DNA from: DASQGA01 sp963762085
GTDB taxonomy: Bacteria > Actinomycetota > Thermoleophilia > Gaiellales > Gaiellaceae
Direction: 5' to 3'
NCBI GenBank assembly: GCA_963762085.1
Contig: CAVXJD010000006.1
Location: forward strand, 235,351-299,350
DNA length: 64,000 nucleotides
The position numbers and the translations under genes are program-made. The notes below the pieces were generated by a model. It did not search any database and was not told the origin of the DNA. It was given only the letters and a program-made list of their open reading frames with translations. Every line of letters begins with the position of its first letter. Position 1 is the stretch's first letter. Shown piece by piece: positions 25,166 through 33,772 of the stretch.

Positions 25166-25562
25166 ACACAGCTCCCATGTAGGCGTCCCAGTCTCGGAGC
25201 GGGATGCCTTCCCAGGCGGTGTCACCTGGTTGCTTTGCCGAGATGTGGCACATCGCCGAGTCTGGAGTCGCCCCGTGCCAGTGCCAGATTCCCGCGGGCA
25301 CGACAACGACCTCGCCCGCACGGAAGGTCCGCCGGCCGCTCTCGTCAGCAATGACACCCTCGCCCTCGAGGACGATGAGCGTCTGCTCGACGGGATGCGT
25401 GTGGGGAAGCGTTCGCGCGCCGGCATCGAAGAACACGGCAACGAGCTCGACGCCGTCCGCAGGCGCGTCGAGGTTCAGGTCCTGCGTCGCGACCCCGCCG
25501 TCGAAGTTCCCGCCCGCTTCCACAGGCTTCGCTTGCGACCGGTCTAACGCCACTTGCTTCAT
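25155..25562 (-). CDS. Cupin-domain protein
   Basis: A 135-residue single beta-barrel. Metal-binding motif 1 is visible as THPVEQTLIVLEGEG, and motif 2 as VVVPAGIWHWHGATP. It could be a dioxygenase, isomerase or small-molecule sensor; nothing fixes the substrate. The ATG overlaps the TGA of the CNNM-type gene (ATGA), implying coupled translation. Confidence 0.87.
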   Translation of the reverse strand: MKQVALDRSQAKPVEAGGNFDGGVATQDLNLDAPADGVELVAVFFDAGARTLPHTHPVEQTLIVLEGEGVIADESGRRTFRAGEVVVVPAGIWHWHGATPDSAMCHISAKQPGDTAWEGIPLRDWDAYMGAVSTA

Positions 25563-26863
25563 TCGCCCGAGGCAGCCGCCTCCTGCGGAGCCTCTTCCTC
25601 TCCCTGGAACTCGATCTCGAGCCGTTCGATGCGTGGGCCGTCCACGTCCACCACCTGGAACCGCAGGCCGTCGTAGACGACCTCGTCGCCGGGCTCCGCG
25701 ACGCGCCCTAAGGCGCCAAAGACGTAGCCCGCGACGGTGTGGTAGTCCTCTTGCGGCAGGTCCTGGCCGAACTGCTCGTTGAAGTCGTCGATCGGGAAGG
25801 TGCCGTCGATCCGGATCCGATGGTCATCGAGGCGCTCGACCGACTCGTCGGGGAGGTCGTACTCGTCCTCGATCTCACCCACGATCTCCTCCAGCAGGTC
25901 TTCGAGCGTGACGATTCCCTCGAAGGCGCCGTACTCGTCGACCACGACCGCCAGGTGCTGGTTAGCCTTCCGAAATTCGGCCAGGAGCGCGGCCAGGTCC
26001 TTGGTCTCTGGGACGAACATGACCGGCCGGACGAGGGACTCCACGTCGACGTTCTCGATTCCCCGGTCGTAAAGGGCCGAGAAGAGGTCGCGAACGTGCA
26101 GGATGCCGAGGACGTCGTCGAGCGAGCCGCGGTAGACCGGGTAGCGCGTATACGGGGAGTCGATGAGAGACGCGAGGCACTCGACGGGGGGAAGGTCAAC
26201 CGAGAGCGCAACGACCTCGGGGCGGGGCACCATCACCTCGTGCGCCTCCTTGTCGGCAAAGTCGAAGACCTTGTAGAGCATCTCCTCCTCGGCTTCCTCG
26301 ATCACGCCCGTGTCCTCGGCCTCGGCGACGATGTGGCGGATGTCCTCCTCCGTATGAGCGAGGACGCCGGCCGGCGCAGGCTCGACCCCGAAGAGGCGTG
26401 CGACCGTGTTCCCGGAGACCTGGAGGAGCCACACGAGCGGATAGGTGATCTTGCCGAGCCAATCCAGCGGAATCGCGAGCAGAATGGCGACCGTCTCGGC
26501 TCGCTGCAGGGTCACGGTCTTTGGCACCAGCTCTCCCAGGACGACGCTCAGGTAGGTCAGGACGAGGAAGGCGATCACGAAGGCGACCGAGCGCGGCAGG
26601 AACTCGAAGTAGCGCGAGACGAGGGGCTCGCCGAGGGCGCCCAGCATGATCCCGGAGATCGTGATCCCCACCTGTACGGTCGAGATGAACCGGACCGGCG
26701 TGTCCATGAGCCGCAGCGCAGTCCGCGCCGCTCGGCTGCCTTCCTTGGCACGTTCCTCGAGCCGCGTACGGCGGGCGGTGACCAGCCCGTATTCGGCCGC
26801 GACGAAGATTGCGTTCGCGAAGACGAGGACGCCCACCGCGACGATCTCCAGAAAGACGGTCAC
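25559..26863 (-). CDS. CNNM/CorC-family membrane protein (hemolysin-like, CBS domains)
   Basis: A 434-residue protein in three parts. A DUF21 membrane domain covers about residues 1-200 (VFANAIFVAAEYGLVTARRT, TVQVGITISGIMLGALGEPL). A CBS pair covers about 215-335 (VMVPRPEVVALSVDL, LAVVVDEYGAFEGIVTLEDL). A C-terminal CorC_HlyC domain follows. Members are linked to magnesium or cobalt efflux and tolerance; the old hemolysin name is not supported. It is coupled to the cupin gene. Confidence 0.92.
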   Translation of the reverse strand: MTVFLEIVAVGVLVFANAIFVAAEYGLVTARRTRLEERAKEGSRAARTALRLMDTPVRFISTVQVGITISGIMLGALGEPLVSRYFEFLPRSVAFVIAFLVLTYLSVVLGELVPKTVTLQRAETVAILLAIPLDWLGKITYPLVWLLQVSGNTVARLFGVEPAPAGVLAHTEEDIRHIVAEAEDTGVIEEAEEEMLYKVFDFADKEAHEVMVPRPEVVALSVDLPPVECLASLIDSPYTRYPVYRGSLDDVLGILHVRDLFSALYDRGIENVDVESLVRPVMFVPETKDLAALLAEFRKANQHLAVVVDEYGAFEGIVTLEDLLEEIVGEIEDEYDLPDESVERLDDHRIRIDGTFPIDDFNEQFGQDLPQEDYHTVAGYVFGALGRVAEPGDEVVYDGLRFQVVDVDGPRIERLEIEFQGEEEAPQEAAASGE

Positions 26864-26887
26864 GCCCGGCCTTCCCGGGCGCAGGTA

Positions 26888-27868
26888 CTAGGCGGAATCT
26901 CGTCCACGAGCCTGGGCTGAGGATAGCGCACCGGTCCAGACGGTCTGCCCGTTCCACAGAGTCTCAACCGGCCGAAACTCCCGGTCCAGGAGGGCGAGGT
27001 CGGCACGGAAGCCGGGGGCCAGCCGGCCTCGATCCTCGAGACCGAGCAGCCGCGCAGGCACGAAGCTGGCCATGCCCGCCGCCGCGGGCAGCCCGAACCG
27101 GGCCATGCGGGCCAGGAGCGCCGCTCCGGCCCGATCGCCGCCGAGGAGCTTGCCCCCCTCGGTCTGCGCCGGCGTGACGAGGTCGCTCGTCAATGCGATC
27201 CTCTCGTGGCCCGCCACACGGACCGTCAACTCCTCGATCCTCGGATGGAGATGCCGCCCGTCGGGGATCAGGCCGAGGACGACCCGCGGGTCGAGGAGAA
27301 GCTCGGGAACGGCTCCTGTCGACCGGGCCCTGACGGGTCCGAACGCGTTCCAGAGGTGCGTCGCAAAGCGGGCTCCGGCTCGGATGGCAGCCCGGGTCGT
27401 CGCAGCGTTCGCGAGCGTATGACCGACCGCGGCAACGGCGCCGGCGGCCGCGATTCGCTCGATCGCCTGGAGAGCATCCGGAAGCTCCGGCGAGAGCGTC
27501 ACGAGACGCGCTCGCCCATCTGCAAGCCAGCCGTCGAGAGCGCGAAGGTCGACCGGACGGAGCTCGTCGACAGGGATCGCCCCGGCAGCCTCCGGGTTCA
27601 GAAACGGGCCCTCGAGGTGGAGGCCGAGGCAGCGCTCGTCCGGGAAGTCGACAGGCTCCCGCGTCGCCAGGAGATAGCCCGTGACGCCGCTCCGGGCCAG
27701 GGGCTCCGGGTCGTAGACCTGGAGGTCGACGAAGCCTGGGAAGACGTGCATGTCCCCGTCCGGCTCCGCCGTTCGCTCGACCGAGACGATGCGATCTGCC
27801 TCGATCCTGACGACGCCCGGGTAGGCGCCGTCGAGGGGGTCAACCAGGAGCCCGGAAACCGCTCTCAC
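26888..27868 (-). CDS. nagA: N-acetylglucosamine-6-phosphate deacetylase-like protein
   Basis: A 326-residue amidohydrolase. NagA features are LHLEGPFLNPEAAGA (metal Glu), VGHTLANAATTRAAI, FATHLWNAFGP, IPDGRHLHP and ALTSDLVTPA (catalytic Asp). The usual HxH after strand 1 is replaced (PGFVDLQVYDPEP), as in E. coli-type NagA, which has Gln and Asn there. It is about 50 residues shorter than typical NagA. It would make glucosamine-6-phosphate and acetate in wall-sugar recycling. No nagB or transporter lies beside it. Confidence 0.87.
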   Translation of the reverse strand: MRAVSGLLVDPLDGAYPGVVRIEADRIVSVERTAEPDGDMHVFPGFVDLQVYDPEPLARSGVTGYLLATREPVDFPDERCLGLHLEGPFLNPEAAGAIPVDELRPVDLRALDGWLADGRARLVTLSPELPDALQAIERIAAAGAVAAVGHTLANAATTRAAIRAGARFATHLWNAFGPVRARSTGAVPELLLDPRVVLGLIPDGRHLHPRIEELTVRVAGHERIALTSDLVTPAQTEGGKLLGGDRAGAALLARMARFGLPAAAGMASFVPARLLGLEDRGRLAPGFRADLALLDREFRPVETLWNGQTVWTGALSSAQARGRDSA

Positions 27869-27928
27869 GCTGGCAACTGTAAAGTTCGCCCCGCTTTCGC
27901 CCGACTATGAACCCGGGAGCTGTTGCCT

Positions 27929-28549
27929 GTGCCTGACGAGATCACCTGCTTGATTGCCGACGACCATGAGGTGGTCCGCGAAGGCCTGCGCCTCTCGCTC
28001 TCCCGGTCGCCCCACGTCCGCGTGATCGGGGAAGCCTCCGACGGGGCGAGCGCAATCGCAATCGCGGAGCGCCGCAAGCCGAACGTGATCATCATGGACG
28101 TCCGGATGCCCGGCATGGACGGGCTCGAGGCAACCAAGATCCTCAGCGAGCGTCTCCCGGCCACGAACGTGCTCATCTTCACGGCCTACGGCGAGCGAAG
28201 TCTCCTCGGCCGCGGCCTCGAATCCGGGGCCAAGGGCTACATCTTGAAGGAGGCGCCGCACTCCACCCTGCTCCGTGCGATCGAGAAGGTCGCCAGTGGC
28301 GAGGGCTACGTGGATCCGGCTCTGATGCCCGACTTCCTGACGCGCGAGCGCGAGGAGATGCTCACGGTGCGCGAGCGGGAGATCCTGCAGCTCCTGGCCG
28401 ACGGGATGTCGAATGCCGACGTCGCGGCAAAGCTCTTCATCAGCCAGGAGACCGTGAAGAGCCATGTGCGCCACATCCTTGCCAAGCTCGAGGCCGACAC
28501 CCGTACCCATGCAGTCGCGATCGCGCTTCGCGAAGCGATCATCGATTAG
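27929..28549 (+). CDS. NarL/FixJ-family response regulator
   Basis: The receiver domain (ADDHEVVREGLRLSL, IIMDVRMPGMDGLEA with phospho-acceptor Asp57, switch FTAYGE, KEAP) is followed by a LuxR-type helix-turn-helix (LTVREREILQLLADGMSNAD, ISQETVKSHVRHILAKL). I chose GTG 27929 because GGGAG lies nine bases upstream; a TTG at 27923 is too close to it. The cognate kinase overlaps its 3' end by 41 bases. The regulated genes are unknown. Confidence 0.92.
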   Translation: MPDEITCLIADDHEVVREGLRLSLSRSPHVRVIGEASDGASAIAIAERRKPNVIIMDVRMPGMDGLEATKILSERLPATNVLIFTAYGERSLLGRGLESGAKGYILKEAPHSTLLRAIEKVASGEGYVDPALMPDFLTREREEMLTVREREILQLLADGMSNADVAAKLFISQETVKSHVRHILAKLEADTRTHAVAIALREAIID

Positions 28550-29735
28550 CGTCGCGTCGCTATCCCTCGCGCCGGCTTTCGTCGTCGCGACCGTCCTCGG
28601 CGCAGCTGCGGGGGCGATCGGCTTCGCCTTCAATCACGCGACGCTCACCGGGGTCGGGCTCGTAGTCGGGATCGCGTTTGCGGGAGCGTTCGGAGCGACT
28701 CTCATCGTGCAGGAGCGGCGGCGCCACGGCGTCGCCGAGGATGAGCTCCAGGCGCAGGCGAGCTTCCTCGAGTCGCTGGTGGACTCGATCGCAGCGGTTT
28801 CCAGCTCGCACGAGCCGGACGAGATTCTCGAGCGGACGGCGGCCGAGGCCCGACGACTTTTTGACGCCGACGAGGTCCGGGTGGCTAAGGACGGCGAGGA
28901 GACGGGCGAGCCGGCACCCGGGGTGATGCGCCTCCCACTCGCAGTGCGCGGCGAGCCGATCGCCGTCCTGGTACTCGAGCGACGGGAGCCGTTTCGCCGG
29001 TGGGACGTCGTGCGCGCCTCGATGCTGGCCGACTTCGCCTCCCACGCTGTCGAGAACGCGCGACTGGTGGCCGAGGCCCAGGAGCGCGAGGCCGACCGGC
29101 TGCGACTGACCGACCGCCTGATCAATGCGGAACAGGACGAGCGGCGGCGTCTTTCCATCTGGCTCCACGACGGGCCGCTTTCGACAATGTCGGGGGTGGC
29201 CCTCATGCACGACGCGGCGCTCGCCGCGATCGAGGACGGCCGCTACGACGACGCCGCCAAGGTTGTCACAACCGCCCTCGCCCGCGAGCGCGAGACGATC
29301 CGCACGCTCCGCGACCTCTCCTTTGCGCTCGAGCCGCTCGTCCTTCGCGACCAGGGATTCGAGGCGGCCGTCCAGGCCGTCGGCGATCAGATCGAGACAT
29401 CGCAGCGAATCCGGGTCGCAGTCGACGTCCGGGACGGCGAGCGTCTGGCCGAGAAGGCCCAGGTCGAGCTCTACCAGATCATCCGCGAATCGCTCGACCA
29501 GGCGGTTCAGCGGAGACCGAAGGAGATCAAGGTGACCGTCGCCGCCGTCGCCGCCGGCGGCTACCGCCTCGAGGTCACCGACGACGGGGTTGCGGAGCGA
29601 CGACGCGGGTCGATTGAGGACATCGAAGAGCGTGTCCGTGTCCTGAACGCGCGCATCAGCGTCGACCAGGGCGACGACGGGGGTACGCGGATCGTTGTCG
29701 ACCTGCCTGCCTACGTGGCCGCGGCCACTGGATAG
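28509..29735 (+). CDS. HisKA_3-type sensor histidine kinase with degenerate ATP-binding domain
   Basis: Likely start is ATG 28509 inside the response-regulator gene (408 residues). Two hydrophobic helices come first (about residues 15-60), then a GAF-like domain (about 75-200). The dimerisation helix AEQDERRRLSIWLHDGPLST carries the phospho-acceptor His at about residue 220. The N-box reads ELYQIIRESLDQAVQRRPKE, where active kinases have Asn-Asn-Ala and a following His. The G box is TDDGVAERRRGS without GxG. It pairs by overlap with the NarL-type regulator. It may be a phosphatase-biased or pseudokinase sensor. Confidence 0.85.
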   Translation: MQSRSRFAKRSSISVASLSLAPAFVVATVLGAAAGAIGFAFNHATLTGVGLVVGIAFAGAFGATLIVQERRRHGVAEDELQAQASFLESLVDSIAAVSSSHEPDEILERTAAEARRLFDADEVRVAKDGEETGEPAPGVMRLPLAVRGEPIAVLVLERREPFRRWDVVRASMLADFASHAVENARLVAEAQEREADRLRLTDRLINAEQDERRRLSIWLHDGPLSTMSGVALMHDAALAAIEDGRYDDAAKVVTTALARERETIRTLRDLSFALEPLVLRDQGFEAAVQAVGDQIETSQRIRVAVDVRDGERLAEKAQVELYQIIRESLDQAVQRRPKEIKVTVAAVAAGGYRLEVTDDGVAERRRGSIEDIEERVRVLNARISVDQGDDGGTRIVVDLPAYVAAATG

Positions 29736-29747
29736 TCTCTGCCCTCG

Positions 29748-29945
29748 ATGGCCGACGCCACGGGACATCTTCTCTTCCTCACGAAGCCGACCGGCTACGA
29801 GCTGGCGGAGCGGGACGGAGATCCGCCCGCGACCGGGTCGACGATCGAGCTCGACGACGCTGGCCGCTTCGAGGTCGTGAAGGTCGCCTCGTCGCCACTG
29901 CCCGGCGACAGCCGCCCCTGCGCGTACCTCCAGCCCGCCGCCTAG
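29748..29945 (+). CDS. Small conserved actinobacterial protein, 65 aa
   Basis: Starts MADATGHLLFLTKPTGYELA and ends LPGDSRPCAYLQPA. I recognise this pattern from short uncharacterised actinobacterial proteins with PTGYEL near the start and PCAYLQ at the end. Function unknown. It follows the kinase gene by 12 bases and may be cotranscribed. Its stop shares CTAG with the convergent flavoprotein stop. Confidence 0.72.
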   Translation: MADATGHLLFLTKPTGYELAERDGDPPATGSTIELDDAGRFEVVKVASSPLPGDSRPCAYLQPAA

Positions 29946-31018
29946 GCGGGGTCCAGGTCGAGGGCCGCGTCGGCGGCCCGCCGTCCGAGGACGAGCGCTG
30001 CGGCGAGCCCGCTCGAATAGCCGCCCGAAGAGATGCCACCGGCGTCCGTGCCTGCCGAAAAGACACTTCCGGCGACATGACCGCGCGTGTCGACTCTCAG
30101 CCCGCCCGTCGTCGTGGTGATGCCTGCGACGACGTCCACCTCCGTCATACCGTTCCGACGTCGAACCGGGCCGCCCACCGCTTCGGCGCGCGCAATCATC
30201 TCCGCGATCGTCCGGTCCCGCACGCGCTCACGTAGTGCCGCATCCGGGACGGAGTAGGTGGCGCGCGCGTTCGACTGGCGGGCGGTCCACTGGACGGTGT
30301 CGATCTCGGACCAGGTCCTGGTTTCGTATTCGTCTCCACCCTCGCTCTTGACCTTTGCGAAGCGGGCGTAGAGCTGCGCCAGGCCGACGAACTCACCGGG
30401 CACGATCCTGGCCGGTGGCGCCGGGAGGTTTCGCCCGTAGAACTCGTCCATCCCGCCTGAGAGAACACCTCCGGCTTCGAGACCGAGCCGGAGGCCGTCG
30501 CCGGAGCTCCACGGGTTCGCGCGGAGCACGAGCGCGTCGGCCTCGGCGGTCACGTGACGGCGCACGAGCTCCCGGTCGCCCTGGAACCCGCCCGTCGCCA
30601 ACACGACCGGAGTGCCGTCGGGGAGCTCGCGAAGCGGCTCCCCGAGCCGCACCTCGCCGGCCCGCGCTGCCAGCAGATCGGTAAGCGCGGCGGGATCGAA
30701 GCGGAGCCCGGTGGTCAGCGGGTTCGCGGTCTCACGCTCGTGCACCTCGGCGCCCAGCGACTCGAGCCACGCGAGATCCTCGTCGACCCTCGCCCAGACG
30801 ACCCGCTGCAGATCCTCATCGCCGCCCGGACACTCGGCCCGGAAGCGCTCCCACTCCCGGTAGCGCCAGACAAAGCCGCTCGAGAGCCGCATCGAGCCTC
30901 CGGCACGGTCGCCCTTCTCCAGGACGAGCGTGGAAGCTCCACGCTCTGTCGCCTGCACGGCAGCGACGAGGCCGGCCATCCCGGCTCCCGCCACCACGAG
31001 GTCGTAGCGGCGAGCCAC
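29942..31018 (-). CDS. FAD-binding oxidoreductase (fumarate reductase/ketosteroid dehydrogenase-like flavoprotein)
   Basis: A 358-residue protein. Nucleotide-binding start LVVAGAGMAGLVAAVQATER, then EKGDRAGGSMRLSSGF. The internal VVLATGGFQGDRELVR matches the FAD_binding_2 family. The end, GSVFSAGTDAGGISSGGYSS, closes the FAD site. It is shorter than succinate dehydrogenase flavoproteins. The substrate is not predictable. It follows the VOC-family gene by nine bases, so the two may share a catabolic pathway. Confidence 0.87.
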   Translation of the reverse strand: MARRYDLVVAGAGMAGLVAAVQATERGASTLVLEKGDRAGGSMRLSSGFVWRYREWERFRAECPGGDEDLQRVVWARVDEDLAWLESLGAEVHERETANPLTTGLRFDPAALTDLLAARAGEVRLGEPLRELPDGTPVVLATGGFQGDRELVRRHVTAEADALVLRANPWSSGDGLRLGLEAGGVLSGGMDEFYGRNLPAPPARIVPGEFVGLAQLYARFAKVKSEGGDEYETRTWSEIDTVQWTARQSNARATYSVPDAALRERVRDRTIAEMIARAEAVGGPVRRRNGMTEVDVVAGITTTTGGLRVDTRGHVAGSVFSAGTDAGGISSGGYSSGLAAALVLGRRAADAALDLDPA

Positions 31019-31027
31019 ACCGCCCGC

Positions 31028-31723
31028 TCAGACGAGCGAGAAGCTCGCCTTGTGCTCCACGTACTCGATCTTCACGCGCTCGGGGCCCCAGACGAAGAGC
31101 GCGTACGTGTTCGCGGCATCGACGACATCGGCGATCTCGAGACCCAGCTCGTTCGCCTCGCGGATGTGATCTTCGGTCGAGTCGACGAGAACGGCGAGGT
31201 GGTTCAGGAGCGGTCGCTCGACCTCCTTCACCTGTCCCGGGTGGAACTCGACGAACGCACCGCCGGCCTCGACGCGCGGTGCGCCGTCCGGGCCTGCGCC
31301 GGCAGGACGGAAGCCGAGCGTCTGGTAGGCGAGCGCGGTCTCCTCCGGGGCCTCTGAGAACAGCGCCACGTGATCGAAGTCGTAGTCGACCTCGGTGGGC
31401 GCCTCCACGAGCCCGACCCGAAGACCTTCCGAGATGTCGACGAAGACCGAGCCGTCGTCGGCGGTCTCCGCTTCGCCGGGGAGCACTTCTGCAGCCGCTG
31501 CGAGGTCCGCGACCCGTAAGGCCACGTACTTCAGAGCCCCGCGCTCGCGCGGGCCCGTCTCCGCGAAGAGCGTCAGCTTGCCGCGTCGGGCGTCGGAGCC
31601 GATCAGGGTGAACTTCTCGGTCCGCTCGATCACGTGCATCCCGAGATGACGCGTGGCGAAGTCCGCGATCAAATCGCGGTCCTTCACCCAGAGCGCGATG
31701 TGGTCGAGTGTCTTGACATCCAT
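31028..31723 (-). CDS. VOC-superfamily (glyoxalase/bleomycin-resistance-fold) protein
   Basis: Two beta-alpha-beta-beta-beta modules in 231 residues. Module one starts LDHIALWVKDRDLIADFATR, and module two YDFDHVALFSEAPEETALAY. Candidate metal ligands are the His residues of these strands, LLNHLAVLV, and the terminal IEYVEHKA. The fold suits extradiol dioxygenases and related enzymes. I chose ATG 31723; longer reading adds an unlikely Arg-rich stretch. It is linked to the flavoprotein downstream. Confidence 0.83.
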   Translation of the reverse strand: MDVKTLDHIALWVKDRDLIADFATRHLGMHVIERTEKFTLIGSDARRGKLTLFAETGPRERGALKYVALRVADLAAAAEVLPGEAETADDGSVFVDISEGLRVGLVEAPTEVDYDFDHVALFSEAPEETALAYQTLGFRPAGAGPDGAPRVEAGGAFVEFHPGQVKEVERPLLNHLAVLVDSTEDHIREANELGLEIADVVDAANTYALFVWGPERVKIEYVEHKASFSLV

Positions 31724-31779
31724 AGGCGCAAAAACTACCCGCACGCATGGAACCCATGCACACGGGGGAGACTTTCTCC

Positions 31780-32142
31780 ATGGGACGCCGCAAAGTCCGC
31801 GTACTCGTGCTCGCCGCACGACAGCCTGGCTTCTCGGAGCTCCTGGAGCATGCGGGCTTCGACGTGGAGATGCGAACGCGGCCGCTCTCAGGCACGGAGC
31901 AGGTCGCCGCAGATGTCGCGGTCGTCTTCCGCGGCCGGCTGATCGGCCGAAATCAGGCGCCGGCACTCGTCGAGCGCGCGATCCCCGTCATCGAGGTGCT
32001 GACGGCCGAGCCGCAGAGCGCCTCGACCGCGGAGTGGATCCGGCTCTCGAACCGGGTCGCGAAGCCCGACCTCGCCCAGGTCGTGCAGGCAGTCGCAGAC
32101 TGGACGCGGCTGCGCGGGCGCTCGGCCGAAGTCGCCGCGTAG
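31780..32142 (+). CDS. Hypothetical protein, about 120 aa
   Basis: Starts MGRRKVRVLVLAARQPGFSE if ATG 31780 is used; an ATG at 31747 adds 11 residues. The predicted pattern alternates strand and helix (VRVLVLA, ELLEHAGFDVEM, VAVVFRGRLIG, IPVIEVL), like a small Rossmann or receiver-like fold without the phospho-Asp pocket. I do not recognise the family. It is divergent from the VOC gene. Confidence 0.6.
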   Translation: MGRRKVRVLVLAARQPGFSELLEHAGFDVEMRTRPLSGTEQVAADVAVVFRGRLIGRNQAPALVERAIPVIEVLTAEPQSASTAEWIRLSNRVAKPDLAQVVQAVADWTRLRGRSAEVAA

Positions 32143-32260
32143 AACCTCCAGCTCAAAGGTAGGGATAACCCCCTGGCGGCAGCGTCTGTGCGCAGGAATC
32201 TTTCCGGCACAAGCTCGTTAACCCGGGAAACCCGAAAAAAAGCTTGAGGAGGAACGTGCC

Positions 32261-33700
32261 ATGACACCCGACCCGAAGCGATGGAAGGCGCTCGCCGTGC
32301 TCGGCATCGCCTATCTAATGGTCGTGCTCGACGTCTCGATCGTGAACGTCGCACTGCCATCCATCCAGACAGATTTGAACTTCTCACCGGAGAACCTCCA
32401 GTGGGTCATCAGCGGCTACGCCCTGACCTTCGGTGGCTTGCTCCTGCTCGGCGGCCGGATCGGCGACCTGCTCGGACGCCGACGGCTCTTCATGATCGGC
32501 CTCGGGCTCTTTGCCGTCACCTCGCTGGTGGCGGCCCTGTCGGTCTCGTCGGGGATGCTCATCGTCGCCCGGCTCCTGCAGGGAGCGGCGGGGGCAATCC
32601 TCTCCCCGTCGGTGTTCTCGATCGTCTCCGTCACCTTCGAGGAAGGGGCCGAGCGGAACAAGGCGCTCGGCATCCTGGGCGGCATCGCCGGCTCGGGGGC
32701 CGCGATCGGCGTTCTCGCCGGCGGCGTCCTCACCGAGTACGCCGGCTGGGAGTGGATCTTCCTGGTCAACGTCCCGATCGGGATCGCGACGCTCTTCTTC
32801 GTCCCGCGCTACGTCCGGGAAAGCCGAGCGACCAACCTCACGCGGCATTTCGACGCCGCCGGGGCAACGACGGTGACCGCCGGCCTCATGTTCCTCGTCT
32901 ACGGCCTCACGCAGTCGACGAACAACGGCTGGACGTCGGGCAAGACGATCGGGGCACTCACCGCCGCGGCCGTCCTGATCGCCACGTTCCTCTTCATCGA
33001 GGCACGCTCGCGGTCTCCGCTCGTGCCGCTCAGCTTCTTCCGGAAGCGGACGCCCACGGGCGCGAACATCATCGGTTTCGGGCTCGGAACGATGATCTTC
33101 GGCGTGTTCTTCATGCTGTCGCTCTACATGCAGCAGGTGCTCGGCTACTCGGCCATGCAGACCGGAGTCGGCTACCTCGCCGTCGCGCTGACAGCCGTTG
33201 TCGCCGCAGGCGCGTCGCAGGCGCTCGTTACGAGGCTCGGGGTGAAGCCGGTGCTCATTACCGGGATGGTGCTCCTCGGGCTCGGCCTCGCATTCTTCAG
33301 CCAGGTCTCGGTCGGAGGTTCCTACGTGAGCGATCTCCTGCCCGGGTTCCTCCTGATCGGCGTCGGGATGGGCTTCTCCTTCGTCCCGATCTCGATCGCC
33401 GCGCTGGCCGGGATCACGAGCACCGAGGCCGGCCTGGCCTCGGGGCTGATCAATACGTCCCAGCAGATCGGCGGAGCGCTCGGGATCGCGATTCTCGCGA
33501 CGGTCTCGACGACCCGGACCGACAACCTGCTGGCGAACGGAACCGAGCGGGCTGCGGCCCTGACCGGCGGCTTCAGCATCGCCTTCTGGGTCGCGGCTGC
33601 CTTCGCAGTCGTCTCGCTCATTGCGACGATCGCTCTCCTTCGCAGGGACGACCTGGCGGTCGTCGAAGAAGAGCAGCAGCCGCTTCCCGCCGCCGCGTAG
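32261..33700 (+). CDS. MFS drug exporter, DHA2 family (EmrB/QacA-like, 14 helices)
   Basis: A 479-residue protein with about 14 hydrophobic helices. Motif D1 LDVSIVNVALPSIQTDL, motif A LGGRIGDLLGRRRLFMIG, and motif C GSGAAIGVLAGGVLTEYAGW mark the DHA2 proton antiporters. It probably exports cationic or lipophilic drugs. ATG 32261 has a GAGGAGG ribosome site. The 118 bases upstream hold its promoter, which I could not assign. A strong bidirectional hairpin follows. Confidence 0.93.
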   Translation: MTPDPKRWKALAVLGIAYLMVVLDVSIVNVALPSIQTDLNFSPENLQWVISGYALTFGGLLLLGGRIGDLLGRRRLFMIGLGLFAVTSLVAALSVSSGMLIVARLLQGAAGAILSPSVFSIVSVTFEEGAERNKALGILGGIAGSGAAIGVLAGGVLTEYAGWEWIFLVNVPIGIATLFFVPRYVRESRATNLTRHFDAAGATTVTAGLMFLVYGLTQSTNNGWTSGKTIGALTAAAVLIATFLFIEARSRSPLVPLSFFRKRTPTGANIIGFGLGTMIFGVFFMLSLYMQQVLGYSAMQTGVGYLAVALTAVVAAGASQALVTRLGVKPVLITGMVLLGLGLAFFSQVSVGGSYVSDLLPGFLLIGVGMGFSFVPISIAALAGITSTEAGLASGLINTSQQIGGALGIAILATVSTTRTDNLLANGTERAAALTGGFSIAFWVAAAFAVVSLIATIALLRRDDLAVVEEEQQPLPAAA

Positions 33701-33712
33701 GCGGGTAGGCAT

Positions 33713-33746
33713 GACCACGGGCCCGTCGCCGCACGGGCCCGTGGTC
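33713..33746. terminator. Bidirectional terminator between the MFS exporter and the choline-kinase-like gene
   Basis: A perfect 14-bp stem, GACCACGGGCCCGT and ACGGGCCCGTGGTC, with a CGCCGC loop lies between two convergent genes. There is no long T tract, but position and stability support termination on both strands. Confidence 0.8.
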
Positions 33747-33772
33747 TCCTCGCTCGTGAGACTTGGGGCCGC

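Noticed and set aside
32384..33718. A 444-codon leftward frame opposite the MFS exporter
   Set aside because: Highly charged composition complementary to membrane helices; an antisense artefact.
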